DNA of 64,000 bases from Flavobacteriales bacterium UBA7878. Lineage in GTDB: Bacteria; Bacteroidota; Bacteroidia; Flavobacteriales; Schleiferiaceae. The position numbers and the translations under genes are program-made. Below, one piece after another: positions 16,708-25,529 of this stretch. The notes beneath the pieces were generated by a model that did not search any database, had not been told where the DNA came from, and saw only the letters and a program-made list of their open reading frames with translations. How positions within the stretch are numbered: the first letter of the stretch is position 1; each line of letters opens with the position of its first letter. Location: assembly GCA_002501205.1 (NCBI GenBank), contig DLRW01000073.1, positions 1 through 64,000 of the forward strand, read 5' to 3'.

Positions 16708-19619
16708 AATTTCCTGATTTTCACCTCATCCATAAACAACCAGCTTTCTTTGCCTGCACTAATATGTCCGGTAGGTAATGGGCCGTAATTTTCGATTACA
16801 ATTTTCACTTTTCGGGCTCGACGTCCACTAAAGCTTAGTTCGATATCTTCAATATGAGTACCGCTGGCTGTGTCGGTAGTTTCGGGCTGAACGGCTCCTA
16901 AAAACTCGAATTGATCATCAAATTGAGCGGCGTAAAAACGCACTTGCTTGGGTAAGAAAATCCAGGATTTGGTATCCTGCAGAAGATTGGTGCTCAGGCG
17001 TGAAATATGCTCGCCTTCCGGTCCGAGGTCGATAATTAATTCCACATCCTGCCCTTGCCATCCTTGCCATCCTCCGGTGCGGAAGTCATCGCCGCCATCC
17101 ATACCATCCAGCAAAGTATTAGAGCCACTGCCGGGATATTGAGGATCAGTAGGAGTGCTGAATTCTATTTTTCGATTAGTTTTCAATTTCACGAAGACCG
17201 TTCCCGCAAGCTTGCTAGCCTTTTTTCCAGGGGCCTTTGCCATGGCATACAGCAGGGAATTATCCTTTAAAACGATGGGTTTTTCGTAGAGGGTAGAATT
17301 AGTGTCTACCTGATTTCCGCGCAAGGAATAATAGATTTTAGCATCCGGATCTGTACAATGTAGGCTTAGTACCAGGCTATCTCTAAACTCCGCATTTTCT
17401 TGCTTGATAAAGGGTACGGGGCTAATTAATTCATCCTTGATTTCAGAAACCGGTGCCTCTAGTTTTGGACCAGGTTTTGGGCCCATTACAAATGTCAATT
17501 CACCACTATCAAGAATCGATTTTTGACTGATCCAAGCCTGGGTATACGGATTTCCATTCAAGCGAATTTCCTGGATATAGACATTCTCCGGCCCTTGGTT
17601 CTCAACTTTGATTTTGAAGTTCCGGCCGTTTTCTAGCTCTAGGCTCGCATTTTTCACCAGTGGTGATCCTATGATATAATCAGGACTACCCGGCGTTACC
17701 GGATAAAAGCCCAAGGCGGAAAGAACGTACCAAGACGACATTTGTCCACAGTCTTCATTACCAATCAAGCCATCCGGGCTATTGTGGTACATCTCCTTCA
17801 TGATTCTGCGCACCATGGCCTGCGTTTTAGCAGAAGCCCCGGTATAATTATAAAGATAGGCCATGTGATGGCTGGGCTCATTGCCATGGGCATACTGACC
17901 AATAAGGCCGGTTATATCTGCTTGCTCTCGGCCCGAGGTTTCTTGAGGGGCATTAAACAAAGCATCTAGCTTGGCATTAAAACCATCGGCACCACCTTGT
18001 AAAGCGATTAAACCACTTAGGTCTTGCGGTACATAAAAGCTGTACTGCCAGGAGTTAGCTTCCGTAAAGTTGAAGTTCACCTCTGCCGGATCGAAAGGCT
18101 CCATAAACATCTGCTTGCGCTTGGCTCGCATAAAACCCGTTTCGGGATCAAATATGTTTTTATAATTCTGTGCTCTTTCAATAAAAACGCGGTAAATACT
18201 ATCCTTACCCAGTTCCTTAGCAAATTGTGCAATACACCAATCATTGTAGGCATATTCCAGGTTTTTGGAAACGGATTCATGTTCATCATTAGATGCCATA
18301 TAGCCTTGAGCGATGTAATAAGCTTTGCCTAATTCATCCTTTTCGGCTTCTTCAATCATGGCTTTAAGGGCCAGCTCTGTATCAAAGTCGCGAATACCCT
18401 TAGCATAGGCATCAACGATTACCGGAATGGCATGGTAGCCAATCATACAACCGGTATAATTCCCGGCCAATTCCCACATGGGTAGCTCACCACCGTTTTG
18501 GTATTGATGTAAGAAGGTTTCAATAAAGTCGAGGCTGCGTTCTTGCTGGGTTAAAGTAAAGAGGGGGTGGGTGGCCCGATAAGTATCCCAGAGGGAGAAC
18601 ACTGTATAATTGGTAAAATTACTGTCTTGATGTACCTCAAGGTCGGTGCCTCGATACTGCCCATCTACATCTTGAAAGATATTGGGGTTCAAGTAAGAAT
18701 GATAAAGGGCAGTATAAAAGATCTTTTCGTCTTCTGGGCTTTCGAACAGGGCTTGGATTTTAGACAACTCTTTATTCCAGGCCGCTTCACAGTTTTGACG
18801 TAGCGCCTTAAAATCCCAGTCAGGGATTTCCTGCTTCAGGTTTTTTTCTGCGCCTTCCATGGAAACGGCAGAGCTGCCAATTTTCAAATAGAGTTCCTCT
18901 GGATTATCAAAGTAAAGCAGGAGCTTAGTACTGTCCTCATCATAGCGACTCTCCTTTATGGTTTGGGAGAGTTCCAGATAAAAATAGAGATGCTGTTCCT
19001 GGGCCCAGGCCTTGGAAATACGGTATCCGCGAATATGGCTAGGATCTATAACTTCCAGATGAGCATCAAGCAGCTGATCCCGATGTTGTAGATCGATTAC
19101 CAATCCTTGGCTTGCGCTTTCGGGGTATTGATAATGATGCATTCCCGCTCTTTGACTGGCACTGAGCTCCACTTGAATATTGTAATCCAAAAGCTCTACC
19201 TGATAATATCCCGCATGGGCTGATTCCTTACTATGACTAAAGCGGGAAGCGTATCCAGAATTAATACTGCTTTCAGAACCATTCTGAAAATGACCTTCCC
19301 CGCTAAAGGGCATAATCAGTACATCCCCGTAATCGGAAATTCCGGTGCCGCTAAGGTGGGTATGCGAAAAACCATAGATCACCGAATCGCTGTAATGGTA
19401 TCCACCACATCCATCCCAACCGCTTAAACGCGTATCCGGACTTAATTGCATAAAACCAAAGGGCGCCGATACGCCGGGATAGGTATGGCCGTGTCCGCCG
19501 GTCCCAATAAAGGGATTTACTAATTCGGCCCAGTTTTTAGAGTCGATAGACTCAGGCTTAGGCCCGGAACAAGCAAGGGCAAGAACTAAGGGAGTGAAAA
19601 GGATAGATTTACTGCGCAT
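16704..19619 (-). CDS. Alpha-mannosidase (GH92) lipoprotein with C-terminal targeting modules
   Basis: A 971-residue lipoprotein (lipobox 'LALACSG', Cys17 from the ATG at 19619). It opens with the GH92 hallmark 'VNPFIGTGGHGHTYPGVSAPFG' and has 'GYHYSDSVIYGFSHTHLSGTG', 'LWDTYRATHPL', 'EANSWQYSFYVPQD' and 'GNEDCGQMSSWYVLSALGFYP', carrying the Ca2+ and catalytic acid residues of exo-alpha-mannosidases. After about residue 730 come a chitobiase-type C-terminal/Fn3-like linker ('DPDAKIYYSLRG') and a discoidin-like module related to that of the GH20 protein. GH92 enzymes invert and trim alpha-1,2/1,3/1,6-mannose from N-glycans. It overlaps the ROK kinase gene by 11 bases. Confidence 0.93.
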   Translation of the reverse strand: MRSKSILFTPLVLALACSGPKPESIDSKNWAELVNPFIGTGGHGHTYPGVSAPFGFMQLSPDTRLSGWDGCGGYHYSDSVIYGFSHTHLSGTGISDYGDVLIMPFSGEGHFQNGSESSINSGYASRFSHSKESAHAGYYQVELLDYNIQVELSASQRAGMHHYQYPESASQGLVIDLQHRDQLLDAHLEVIDPSHIRGYRISKAWAQEQHLYFYLELSQTIKESRYDEDSTKLLLYFDNPEELYLKIGSSAVSMEGAEKNLKQEIPDWDFKALRQNCEAAWNKELSKIQALFESPEDEKIFYTALYHSYLNPNIFQDVDGQYRGTDLEVHQDSNFTNYTVFSLWDTYRATHPLFTLTQQERSLDFIETFLHQYQNGGELPMWELAGNYTGCMIGYHAIPVIVDAYAKGIRDFDTELALKAMIEEAEKDELGKAYYIAQGYMASNDEHESVSKNLEYAYNDWCIAQFAKELGKDSIYRVFIERAQNYKNIFDPETGFMRAKRKQMFMEPFDPAEVNFNFTEANSWQYSFYVPQDLSGLIALQGGADGFNAKLDALFNAPQETSGREQADITGLIGQYAHGNEPSHHMAYLYNYTGASAKTQAMVRRIMKEMYHNSPDGLIGNEDCGQMSSWYVLSALGFYPVTPGSPDYIIGSPLVKNASLELENGRNFKIKVENQGPENVYIQEIRLNGNPYTQAWISQKSILDSGELTFVMGPKPGPKLEAPVSEIKDELISPVPFIKQENAEFRDSLVLSLHCTDPDAKIYYSLRGNQVDTNSTLYEKPIVLKDNSLLYAMAKAPGKKASKLAGTVFVKLKTNRKIEFSTPTDPQYPGSGSNTLLDGMDGGDDFRTGGWQGWQGQDVELIIDLGPEGEHISRLSTNLLQDTKSWIFLPKQVRFYAAQFDDQFEFLGAVQPETTDTASGTHIEDIELSFSGRRARKVKIVIENYGPLPTGHISAGKESWLFMDEVKIRKF

Positions 19620-20577
19620 GTTGGGCCTTTTTTTCATTCCATACTAGGGCAGAGGCACCCAGCACTGCGGCATTATGTTCGGTTAAAGCAGATATTTCAA
19701 TTCGCACTTTGTTTTTATATAAGTGCAGAAGGTATTCTTCAAAGTACTTTTTGGTGGGTCCAAGTAGGAGGTCGCCGGCACGAGCCATACCTCCAAAGAG
19801 GAAAATTGCTTCCGGGCTGGTAATCGCTACGGCATTGGAAAGACTAAAGGCAAGACGCTTGGCGGTATAATCCAGGATATCCAAAGCCAGTTTATCGCCT
19901 TGGGCCGCGGCATCACCAATATCCTTACCACTAAGTTGGTCCATGGAAGTATTGCGAAGGATGGAGTGTTGTGAAGATTTAGCCAACATGATTTGAGCGG
20001 TGCGCAATAATCCAGTTACTGAAGCATAGGTCTCCAGGCAGCCTTTTCGGCCACAGGCGCAATCTCGGCCATCATGCACAATAATGGTATGGCCTAATTC
20101 TCCAGCAAAGCTATCATGACCATAAATGAGCTCGCCATTACTCACGAAGCCACTGCCTACTCCGGTACCCAGGGTAACTACCATAAAGTCTTTCAAACCC
20201 TTGGCTTTACCAAAAACATATTCTCCAATGGTGGCCGCATTGGCATCATTAGTTACATAGATAGGCAAGGTAAAATGCTGTTGAAAAAGCGCGATGAGGT
20301 TTACCACTCCCTTCCAGGGGAGGTTAGGTGCAAACTCAATGGTGCCTTGGTAATGATTCCCATTGGGAGCACCAATACCTATGCCCAGTATTTGTAGGTC
20401 TTCCGCTAATTCGGAAAGACTTTGTTTAATGCTTAGGGATAGGGCTCTGGCAAACTCTTCTGGATTGAGATAATCACGGGTTTTCACAGAACCCTTGGCG
20501 AGAACCTCACCTTTTTCGGTTACAATTCCATAGGGACTATTGGTGCCACCAATGTCAATACCGATACTAACTTCCAT
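19609..20577 (-). CDS. ROK-family sugar kinase
   Basis: A 322-residue cytoplasmic kinase. It has the N-terminal phosphate-1 motif 'IGIDIGGTNSPYGIV', 'VTNDANAATIGEYVFG', 'VTLGTGVGSGFVSNGEL', the 'GELGH' sugar-contact motif and the ROK zinc motif 'CACGRKGCLE'. It likely phosphorylates glucose, mannose or N-acetylhexosamine freed by the neighbouring glycosidases. The ATG at 20577 starts the conserved core; an ATG three codons earlier is possible. It overlaps the GH92 gene start, so the two are coupled. Confidence 0.92.
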   Translation of the reverse strand: MEVSIGIDIGGTNSPYGIVTEKGEVLAKGSVKTRDYLNPEEFARALSLSIKQSLSELAEDLQILGIGIGAPNGNHYQGTIEFAPNLPWKGVVNLIALFQQHFTLPIYVTNDANAATIGEYVFGKAKGLKDFMVVTLGTGVGSGFVSNGELIYGHDSFAGELGHTIIVHDGRDCACGRKGCLETYASVTGLLRTAQIMLAKSSQHSILRNTSMDQLSGKDIGDAAAQGDKLALDILDYTAKRLAFSLSNAVAITSPEAIFLFGGMARAGDLLLGPTKKYFEEYLLHLYKNKVRIEISALTEHNAAVLGASALVWNEKKAQHAQ

Positions 20578-20635
20578 ATAAGGCAATTGGCTGCGAAAGT
20601 TACGAGAAAAGCGTGGCTTTCAGCAGGGCTGGGGA

Positions 20636-21289
20636 TTAAGAGCCTTCCAGCTTAAAGAAGGATCGCCCATCAGGGCAGTTCTCCAGGTAGGCTTGCGCCT
20701 TTTCGGCTTCTACTACTCCTGGATAATCGCCCTTAGCCCCTTGTAAATCGAGGATTAATTGAAAATGCAGATGAGGAGGCCAACCGCCATTTTCATTTTC
20801 GGCACCAAGATGGCAAATTACTTCACCGGCCTTTATGTCCTGACCTATTTCATGCCGGTCCAAATCGGCTAAACAAATATGTCCGTAGAGGCTGTAAAAG
20901 GTTTTGCCCTTTTGTTCATGTTCTAAAATTAAGGTAGCGCCATAATCCCCGGGGTGATCATTGAATTGGAAGGAATGCACTTTGGCATCACGTGGACAGT
21001 AAACCGGGGTTTTGGCTGGGGCCCAAAGATCCACTCCCAGATGGATGCTGCGTTTACCTCCTTCCGAATCGAAATGCTCAAATTGACTGTAGATTTTACG
21101 GTTTTCGCCATATCCTCCAATGGCATAAAGTCTATGTTCCTGGCGAATGCGTTGCTGAATGTATTTACCCAGTTTTTCCTGGGAGTCGATATACTTCAAA
21201 TCCGGGTTTTCGGCCGAAAGGTTTAATTCCAGGCAATTACGCGGGTGAAGATTTAAACGGAATAAGGGGAATTGGGCTTTCGGTTTCAT
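20636..21289 (-). CDS. M23-family metallopeptidase, apparently cytoplasmic
   Basis: A 217-residue protein with the LytM/M23 zinc site: 'HLGVDLWAPAKTPVY' (H-x3-D), 'YSLYGHICLADL' and 'PPHLHFQLIL' (HLH). M23 enzymes usually cut peptide bridges in peptidoglycan. Neither a signal peptide nor a membrane helix is visible, so it would either stay in the cytoplasm or be exported by another route, which is odd for a wall hydrolase. It lies 59 bases upstream of the ROK kinase gene on the same strand, within the glycan locus. Confidence 0.85.
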   Translation of the reverse strand: MKPKAQFPLFRLNLHPRNCLELNLSAENPDLKYIDSQEKLGKYIQQRIRQEHRLYAIGGYGENRKIYSQFEHFDSEGGKRSIHLGVDLWAPAKTPVYCPRDAKVHSFQFNDHPGDYGATLILEHEQKGKTFYSLYGHICLADLDRHEIGQDIKAGEVICHLGAENENGGWPPHLHFQLILDLQGAKGDYPGVVEAEKAQAYLENCPDGRSFFKLEGS

Positions 21290-21301
21290 GATTGCAGATT
21301 T

Positions 21302-21601
21302 TTAGTTTTCGGCACGTCTTGCTTTGCGTTTTTTATGAGAAGCGGCTCTGGAGCCACCGCCGATAGCCGAGCTCAAGCCAATGAGAAAACCTAGCCAATA
21401 CGGCCAACCGGTATTATTAAGAGCATGAATGCCAATATCTCGACCAAAGATTTTACCCAAGGTGGAGAAAAAGATGATGAAGCCATGCCAAAGACCATAG
21501 AAAAAGCCAGCGGGTTCTTCTTCAAAACCAGAGGGGGCACAGCTGCTGAGGCTAAGAATAATCAAGCTCAGAGCAATTATTTGAAGGCTTTTAGTTTTCA
21601 T
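21302..21601 (-). CDS. Small conserved lipoprotein/membrane protein, WHG motif
   Basis: A 99-residue protein with a lipobox ('LSSCAPSG', Cys21), then 'GFFYGLWHGFIIFFSTLGKIF', 'LNNTGWPYWLGFLIGL' and a basic C-terminal tail. The pattern G-F-x-x-G-x-W-H-G followed by N-x-G-x-x-Y-x-x-G-F-x-x-G resembles a small membrane-protein family of unknown function that I recall from several phyla. It has probably two membrane-embedded segments after the lipidated Cys. It lies 12 bases upstream of the M23 gene on the same strand. Function not known. Confidence 0.65.
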   Translation of the reverse strand: MKTKSLQIIALSLIILSLSSCAPSGFEEEPAGFFYGLWHGFIIFFSTLGKIFGRDIGIHALNNTGWPYWLGFLIGLSSAIGGGSRAASHKKRKARRAEN

Positions 21602-21737
21602 GGAGCTAGCTGATTTGATGGACCATTAAGGTACGAAAAAGCACCGTGTAGGGCAAGGAAAAGCCCAAATTAGAAAGCTTCAAAATATTGGCTGTCAGGT
21701 CTTAAAGGCTAAGTAGGAGCTATTGGCTATTTTGTAT

Positions 21738-22385
21738 TCACCAACCTTTATTCTGATACTTGGGATTAGGCGAAAAGCCATGCAATCCTAAATCTAAATC
21801 GCCGCTTCCCGGAATGCGCAATTCCCTCCAATTACAGACTTTGGACTTCTCAGAACCGTATTCACGCCAGATACCTTGATATTGATGGTTGCGATCCAAT
21901 CGAAAGGGATCAATTAGACCTCTTTTTACCTGGCTATCCTTATGCCGGATAAAATGACTTCGGAACTGACCCTCAAATAAACCTACATGCTTTTGATGAG
22001 GATTTTCAGCAAGCTTGTAAGTTCCACTTAATTGAAACCGCTTGGGGTATTCAGTACTTTTTTCGTCGGAGCTTAGGACTTGATAGTTTTCAATAAGCAA
22101 AATTCCGCTGAAGTCGCAACGATTATCGAATACAGTACTATGGCCAAAAACCTGATACTGGTTATCGAAACCTTTCACCTTTTGCAGGGAATCAAAAACC
22201 ATATAAATCCTCTGTTTGTCCTCACCAATAAAACCCAAGAATTCAGTTTCAGGAATTAGAAGCTCCGAAAAGTCTTGAGTGCAGATTTCTCTTAGTTCGG
22301 AGACAGGGATTATAGTTTTAGTATCGCCAGGATTTGAAGCGATAAACAAGCCGCTAAGTGCGAGAATAAACAGACGAAAGGGCAT
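21738..22385 (-). CDS. Secreted hypothetical protein
   Basis: A 215-residue protein with a hydrophobic N-terminus (about 1-17, 'LFILALSGLFIAS') that looks like a signal peptide. No family is recognised. The central part alternates short strands ('FLGFIGEDKQRIYMVFDSL', 'NRCDFSGILLIENYQVL', 'FQLSGTYKLAE'), which suggests a beta-rich domain, and the C-terminus is aromatic. It has two or more cysteines. It lies alone between intergenic regions of 136 and 208 bases, so it likely has its own promoter. Confidence 0.6.
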   Translation of the reverse strand: MPFRLFILALSGLFIASNPGDTKTIIPVSELREICTQDFSELLIPETEFLGFIGEDKQRIYMVFDSLQKVKGFDNQYQVFGHSTVFDNRCDFSGILLIENYQVLSSDEKSTEYPKRFQLSGTYKLAENPHQKHVGLFEGQFRSHFIRHKDSQVKRGLIDPFRLDRNHQYQGIWREYGSEKSKVCNWRELRIPGSGDLDLGLHGFSPNPKYQNKGW

Positions 22386-22476
22386 AATCTACTTTTCTGA
22401 TCCCTAATTTACCGATAATCGGCGATCAGCAAATGATTTTAACTAACTGAAAATAAGGGTGTAATAATTTCTTCTG

Positions 22477-22528
22477 CCGTTTATCGAGGATTATCGACCG
22501 TTTATCGAAAAGATTATCGGTAAACGGT
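22477..22528. repeat. Short direct/inverted repeat block
   Basis: CCGTTTATCGA followed by GATTATCG occurs twice in a row (from 22477 and from 22498). The second copy is closed by GGTAAACGGT, which pairs with ACCGTTTA(T)C to form an inverted repeat. Further ATAATCGG copies lie a little to the left. The block sits between the hypothetical gene at 21738 and the terminator at 22545. Confidence 0.5.
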
Positions 22529-22544
22529 AAAGAGCTGAAACAAA

Positions 22545-22571
22545 AAAGCCGGAGTCATTAACTCCGGCTTT
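22545..22571 (-). terminator. Rho-independent terminator of the thioredoxin-like gene
   Basis: AAAGCCGGAGT and ACTCCGGCTTT form an 11-pair stem with a five-base loop. Read on the minus strand it continues into a T-run (complement of the A-run at 22542-22547), 23 bases after the stop of the minus-strand gene ending at 22594. Confidence 0.85.
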
Positions 22572-22593
22572 ATTCTATTCTTTTATTCGCTGC

Positions 22594-23766
22594 TTAAGAG
22601 GCTCTCAATTCTTTGATATAGCCTTCGTAATCTTCAGTTTTAGCACCTTCTTTCTTAGCTAGGTCAATGGCCTCCTCTTCAATCTTGATGGCTTGTTCCT
22701 TTTGACCGTTCACTGCTAAAAGGTGCGCGTAAGTATCATAGATATAATGGCTGGGAGCTAATTCAATTGCGCGCTTAGCCCACATCACCGCAGCTTTTAA
22801 AACTGCTGGATCTTCCACCTTTTCGTAAACGGTCCAGGCGATATCGTTTAATTGACGAGCATCATCCCAGCAATGCTCCTTAGTTCCTTTTAGGGCAACC
22901 ATGCCATAAGCCTTATAGTCTTCATTTTGCTTTTGCTCCATAAGGTTGATTTGGAAGGCCACCTTTTTTGAACCCGGGAAGTCAATTTTTAGAAGCTCTT
23001 CTTTTTGAGCTTTGTAAGTAGCTTTAGCCTCTTCGCTGCGAGCACGGTAAAGGCCATTAGCCAAGGCATAGAAAACGGTTTGCTCCATAAATTCCTGAGC
23101 CACTTTCCCCTTTTTCTTAACTACTAAATCAGCATTCCGCAATAAGGTTTTAAAGGTTTTAGAGTTTACATCATCAGCCGTATACTGAATGATTTCCCAG
23201 TTTTTAGATTTTAACCACTCTTCCACCTCAAACTGCTCAAAGTATTTGTCAACCATTCCTTCTGCTACCATATTGGCTGCAGAGGCTGTTTTAAAATAGT
23301 TGAACATAAAATCAGCATCCTTAAAATTCGCCTCTACATTTTCGAGCAAATAAGGCAAATTACGTTTAGGGTCTTTAGCCTGCTCTCCCGCTTCGATATA
23401 GCTTTTTGGGTCGCGATTGGCACCTACTGTTACTAATAAGCGTTCTCCTTGATCATCTAAATAGAGCAGGGTAGGATAGGCGCGAATGGAATATTTCTTG
23501 GCGATATCAATCCCTTCTCCTTTCTCCATGTCTATTTTCAAACACACATAATTTTCATTGTAATATTCGGCCACCGCCGGATCAGTGAAAATATTGGCGC
23601 TCATCCATTTACAAGGACCACACCAAGTGGTAAAGCAATCAATAAAAACCGGTTTACCTTCTTCTTTGGCTACTTCCAACCCTTCTTTTAAAGAGAGGTC
23701 TCGGAAGACGATTTTATCGGCGTGCAAGCCATAAGCCATAAAGAGGCAGAGAACTAAATAGCGCAT
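22594..23766 (-). CDS. Periplasmic thioredoxin-like protein with TPR-like C-terminus
   Basis: A 390-residue protein with a short signal peptide (from the ATG at 23766, 'MRYLVLCLFMAYGLHA'). The thioredoxin domain spans about residues 20-140 with redox motif WCGPC inside 'FTTWCGPCKWMSANIF' and the cis-proline region 'YSIRAYPTLLYLD'. The remaining 250 residues are helical; the end ('AIELAPSHYIYDTYAHLL', 'GQKEQAIKIEEEAIDLAKKEG') looks like tetratricopeptide repeats. It probably handles disulfides in the periplasm, with the TPR part binding partners. It is followed by a strong terminator. The DUF3298 lipoprotein gene ends just upstream on the same strand, so the two may form one transcript. Confidence 0.85.
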   Translation of the reverse strand: MRYLVLCLFMAYGLHADKIVFRDLSLKEGLEVAKEEGKPVFIDCFTTWCGPCKWMSANIFTDPAVAEYYNENYVCLKIDMEKGEGIDIAKKYSIRAYPTLLYLDDQGERLLVTVGANRDPKSYIEAGEQAKDPKRNLPYLLENVEANFKDADFMFNYFKTASAANMVAEGMVDKYFEQFEVEEWLKSKNWEIIQYTADDVNSKTFKTLLRNADLVVKKKGKVAQEFMEQTVFYALANGLYRARSEEAKATYKAQKEELLKIDFPGSKKVAFQINLMEQKQNEDYKAYGMVALKGTKEHCWDDARQLNDIAWTVYEKVEDPAVLKAAVMWAKRAIELAPSHYIYDTYAHLLAVNGQKEQAIKIEEEAIDLAKKEGAKTEDYEGYIKELRAS

Positions 23767-23777
23767 GTAAATCATTT

Positions 23778-24584
23778 TTAGGATTCCGGATTCTTTTCCG
23801 AAATATTAGTTAATTGATATTCAGGTTTAAGGAAGTCTAACAAATATACATAGGGAATATCTACAAACAGATGTCCCATGGCATAAGGGCCAATTTCATA
23901 GGGATTGTAATGAAAATGTAAACCTTCACGATCGTAGGTAAAAACCTCCGGCAATTGAAATTGGTCCTCTTCAAACCAAAAACCATGTTCATTAAGGCTT
24001 CCGGTTTCGGCTAATTGATATTCTTTCCTAAAGAAGGATTCTGCTAAACGCAATAAATCATTGGCATAAACCGGATTAATGAGGCTGTCGAGATTTAACT
24101 CGGCCCCATCCCTTAAACGGATTAATTGCGAGCCACCAAAAGTATTGGGATGTGCTCCACCGGTATAGGCAGAATGACTGCTATGATAGGAGAACAATCC
24201 TTCTTCATTAAACGCGATGGTCACAGACTGAATTAAATCCCAGGCAGATACCGGAGCAAAGTCGCTTTCACTTAGGCGCAAATATTCGGTACGAATACTG
24301 TCGTATAAGCCTTGATAGGAATTAATGTTTTCGGCAAAGCTGAGATTGCCCTCCAATAAATGCCTTTGTATTTTTTGATTGATAGCCAGATGCAAACTAT
24401 CCTCTCCTTTAACCTGAAGATCTTCGATGTAAAATTTGAAGAATACCTCAGCGCTATCATTTTTAGCTTGCAGGGAAAGCGTATCGATTTGCAACTCTAA
24501 ATGCTGAACGGTTTTCACCGGAGGTAGAGGCTCATTACAAGCAGAAAGGAGGATAATACTAATTAAGAAAGGCAGGTATCGCAT
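23778..24584 (-). CDS. DUF3298/DUF4163-type lipoprotein
   Basis: A 268-residue lipoprotein (lipobox 'LLSACNE', Cys16). The central 'YHSSHSAYTGGAHPNTFGGSQ' and late 'YNPYEIGPYAMGHLFVDIPY' match the DUF3298 domain, related to the extracytoplasmic part of the anti-sigma factor RsiV, which binds lysozyme in Firmicutes. A preceding DUF4163-like half is also apparent. No membrane helix beyond the lipid anchor is present and no sigma factor is adjacent, so signalling is not implied. It lies 11 bases before the thioredoxin-like gene. Confidence 0.8.
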   Translation of the reverse strand: MRYLPFLISIILLSACNEPLPPVKTVQHLELQIDTLSLQAKNDSAEVFFKFYIEDLQVKGEDSLHLAINQKIQRHLLEGNLSFAENINSYQGLYDSIRTEYLRLSESDFAPVSAWDLIQSVTIAFNEEGLFSYHSSHSAYTGGAHPNTFGGSQLIRLRDGAELNLDSLINPVYANDLLRLAESFFRKEYQLAETGSLNEHGFWFEEDQFQLPEVFTYDREGLHFHYNPYEIGPYAMGHLFVDIPYVYLLDFLKPEYQLTNISEKNPES

Positions 24585-24614
24585 GGCAAAATTTAACCGC
24601 TCTATTTTATGACT

Positions 24615-24622
24615 TATTTTTG
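24615..24622 (+). promoter_or_regulatory. Probable -7 element for MBL-fold gene
   Basis: TATTTTTG fits the Bacteroidota -7 consensus TAnnTTTG exactly and lies 21 bases before the ATG at 24644. No good -33 TTTG was seen, so the call rests on the -7 alone. Confidence 0.4.
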
Positions 24623-24643
24623 GGCGAATCCGTAAACTAAGCT

Positions 24644-25498
24644 ATGAAATTATATTCGGTAAATCTGGGAACATTTAAGTTAGACGGCGGCGCTATGTTT
24701 GGTGTGGTGCCTAAATCCATTTGGCAACGAACCAATCCGGCCGACGAAAATAATTTATGCAATTGGGCCCTGCGCTTAATGCTTATCGAAGATGGTAAGC
24801 GCTTAATTCTGGTTGACACGGGAATGGGGCATAAGCAAAGCGAGAAGTTTTTTGGCTTCTACTTCCGGGGAGGTGAGCACAATATTGATAAAGGATTGGC
24901 AGAACACGGTTTTCACCGCGATGATATTACCGATGTTTTCTTAACCCATATGCATTTCGATCATGTGGGCGGTGCAGTGATGTACGAAGGCGATAAGCTG
25001 GTTCCGACTTTTAAAAATGCTACTTATTGGTCGAATAAATATCATTGGGATTGGGCGGTAAACCCTAATCCTCGTGAGAAAGCTTCATTCCTCAAGGAAA
25101 ACTTTGAACCCTTGCAAGCTAATGGTCAGGTGCAGTTTTTAGATGTCCCTCGCGAAAATGGCTGGTACGATACCGAGCTTCCCTTTAAAGTTTGTGTGGT
25201 AAATGGCCATACCGAAGCACAAATGCTTCCTTATATCGAAACCGGCTCCGAAAAAATTCTTTATACCGCCGATCTTTTACCCTCGGTTGGGCATATTCCC
25301 TTGCCTTATGTAATGGGCTATGATGTTCGACCTCTGGAGACCATGGCCGAAAAGGCTCCGGTACTTCAGAAATGTGTGGATGAAGGGATTAAGCTCTTCT
25401 TTGAGCATGATGCAGCCAATGAAATGGCCCTCTTAAAAATGACCGAAAAAGGAGCGCGTTTAGACCATACCCTACGCTTAAGCGATTTAAGTTTATAA
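24644..25498 (+). CDS. MBL-fold metallo-hydrolase
   Basis: A 284-residue cytoplasmic protein with the metallo-beta-lactamase zinc motif 'THMHFDHVGGAV' (H-x-H-x-D-H), a second-shell 'VNGHTEAQMLPYI', 'LYTADLLPSVGHI' (bridging Asp) and the final 'FFEHDAAN' histidine. The layout resembles lactonase-like or AHL-type MBL hydrolases and the many uncharacterised Flavobacteriia homologues. The substrate is unknown. It stands alone on the plus strand ahead of the M1 peptidase gene, with a 31-base gap. Confidence 0.88.
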   Translation: MKLYSVNLGTFKLDGGAMFGVVPKSIWQRTNPADENNLCNWALRLMLIEDGKRLILVDTGMGHKQSEKFFGFYFRGGEHNIDKGLAEHGFHRDDITDVFLTHMHFDHVGGAVMYEGDKLVPTFKNATYWSNKYHWDWAVNPNPREKASFLKENFEPLQANGQVQFLDVPRENGWYDTELPFKVCVVNGHTEAQMLPYIETGSEKILYTADLLPSVGHIPLPYVMGYDVRPLETMAEKAPVLQKCVDEGIKLFFEHDAANEMALLKMTEKGARLDHTLRLSDLSL

Positions 25499-25529
25499 AA
25501 CCCCGGCCACTTTGCCTTTCAATTTTATT

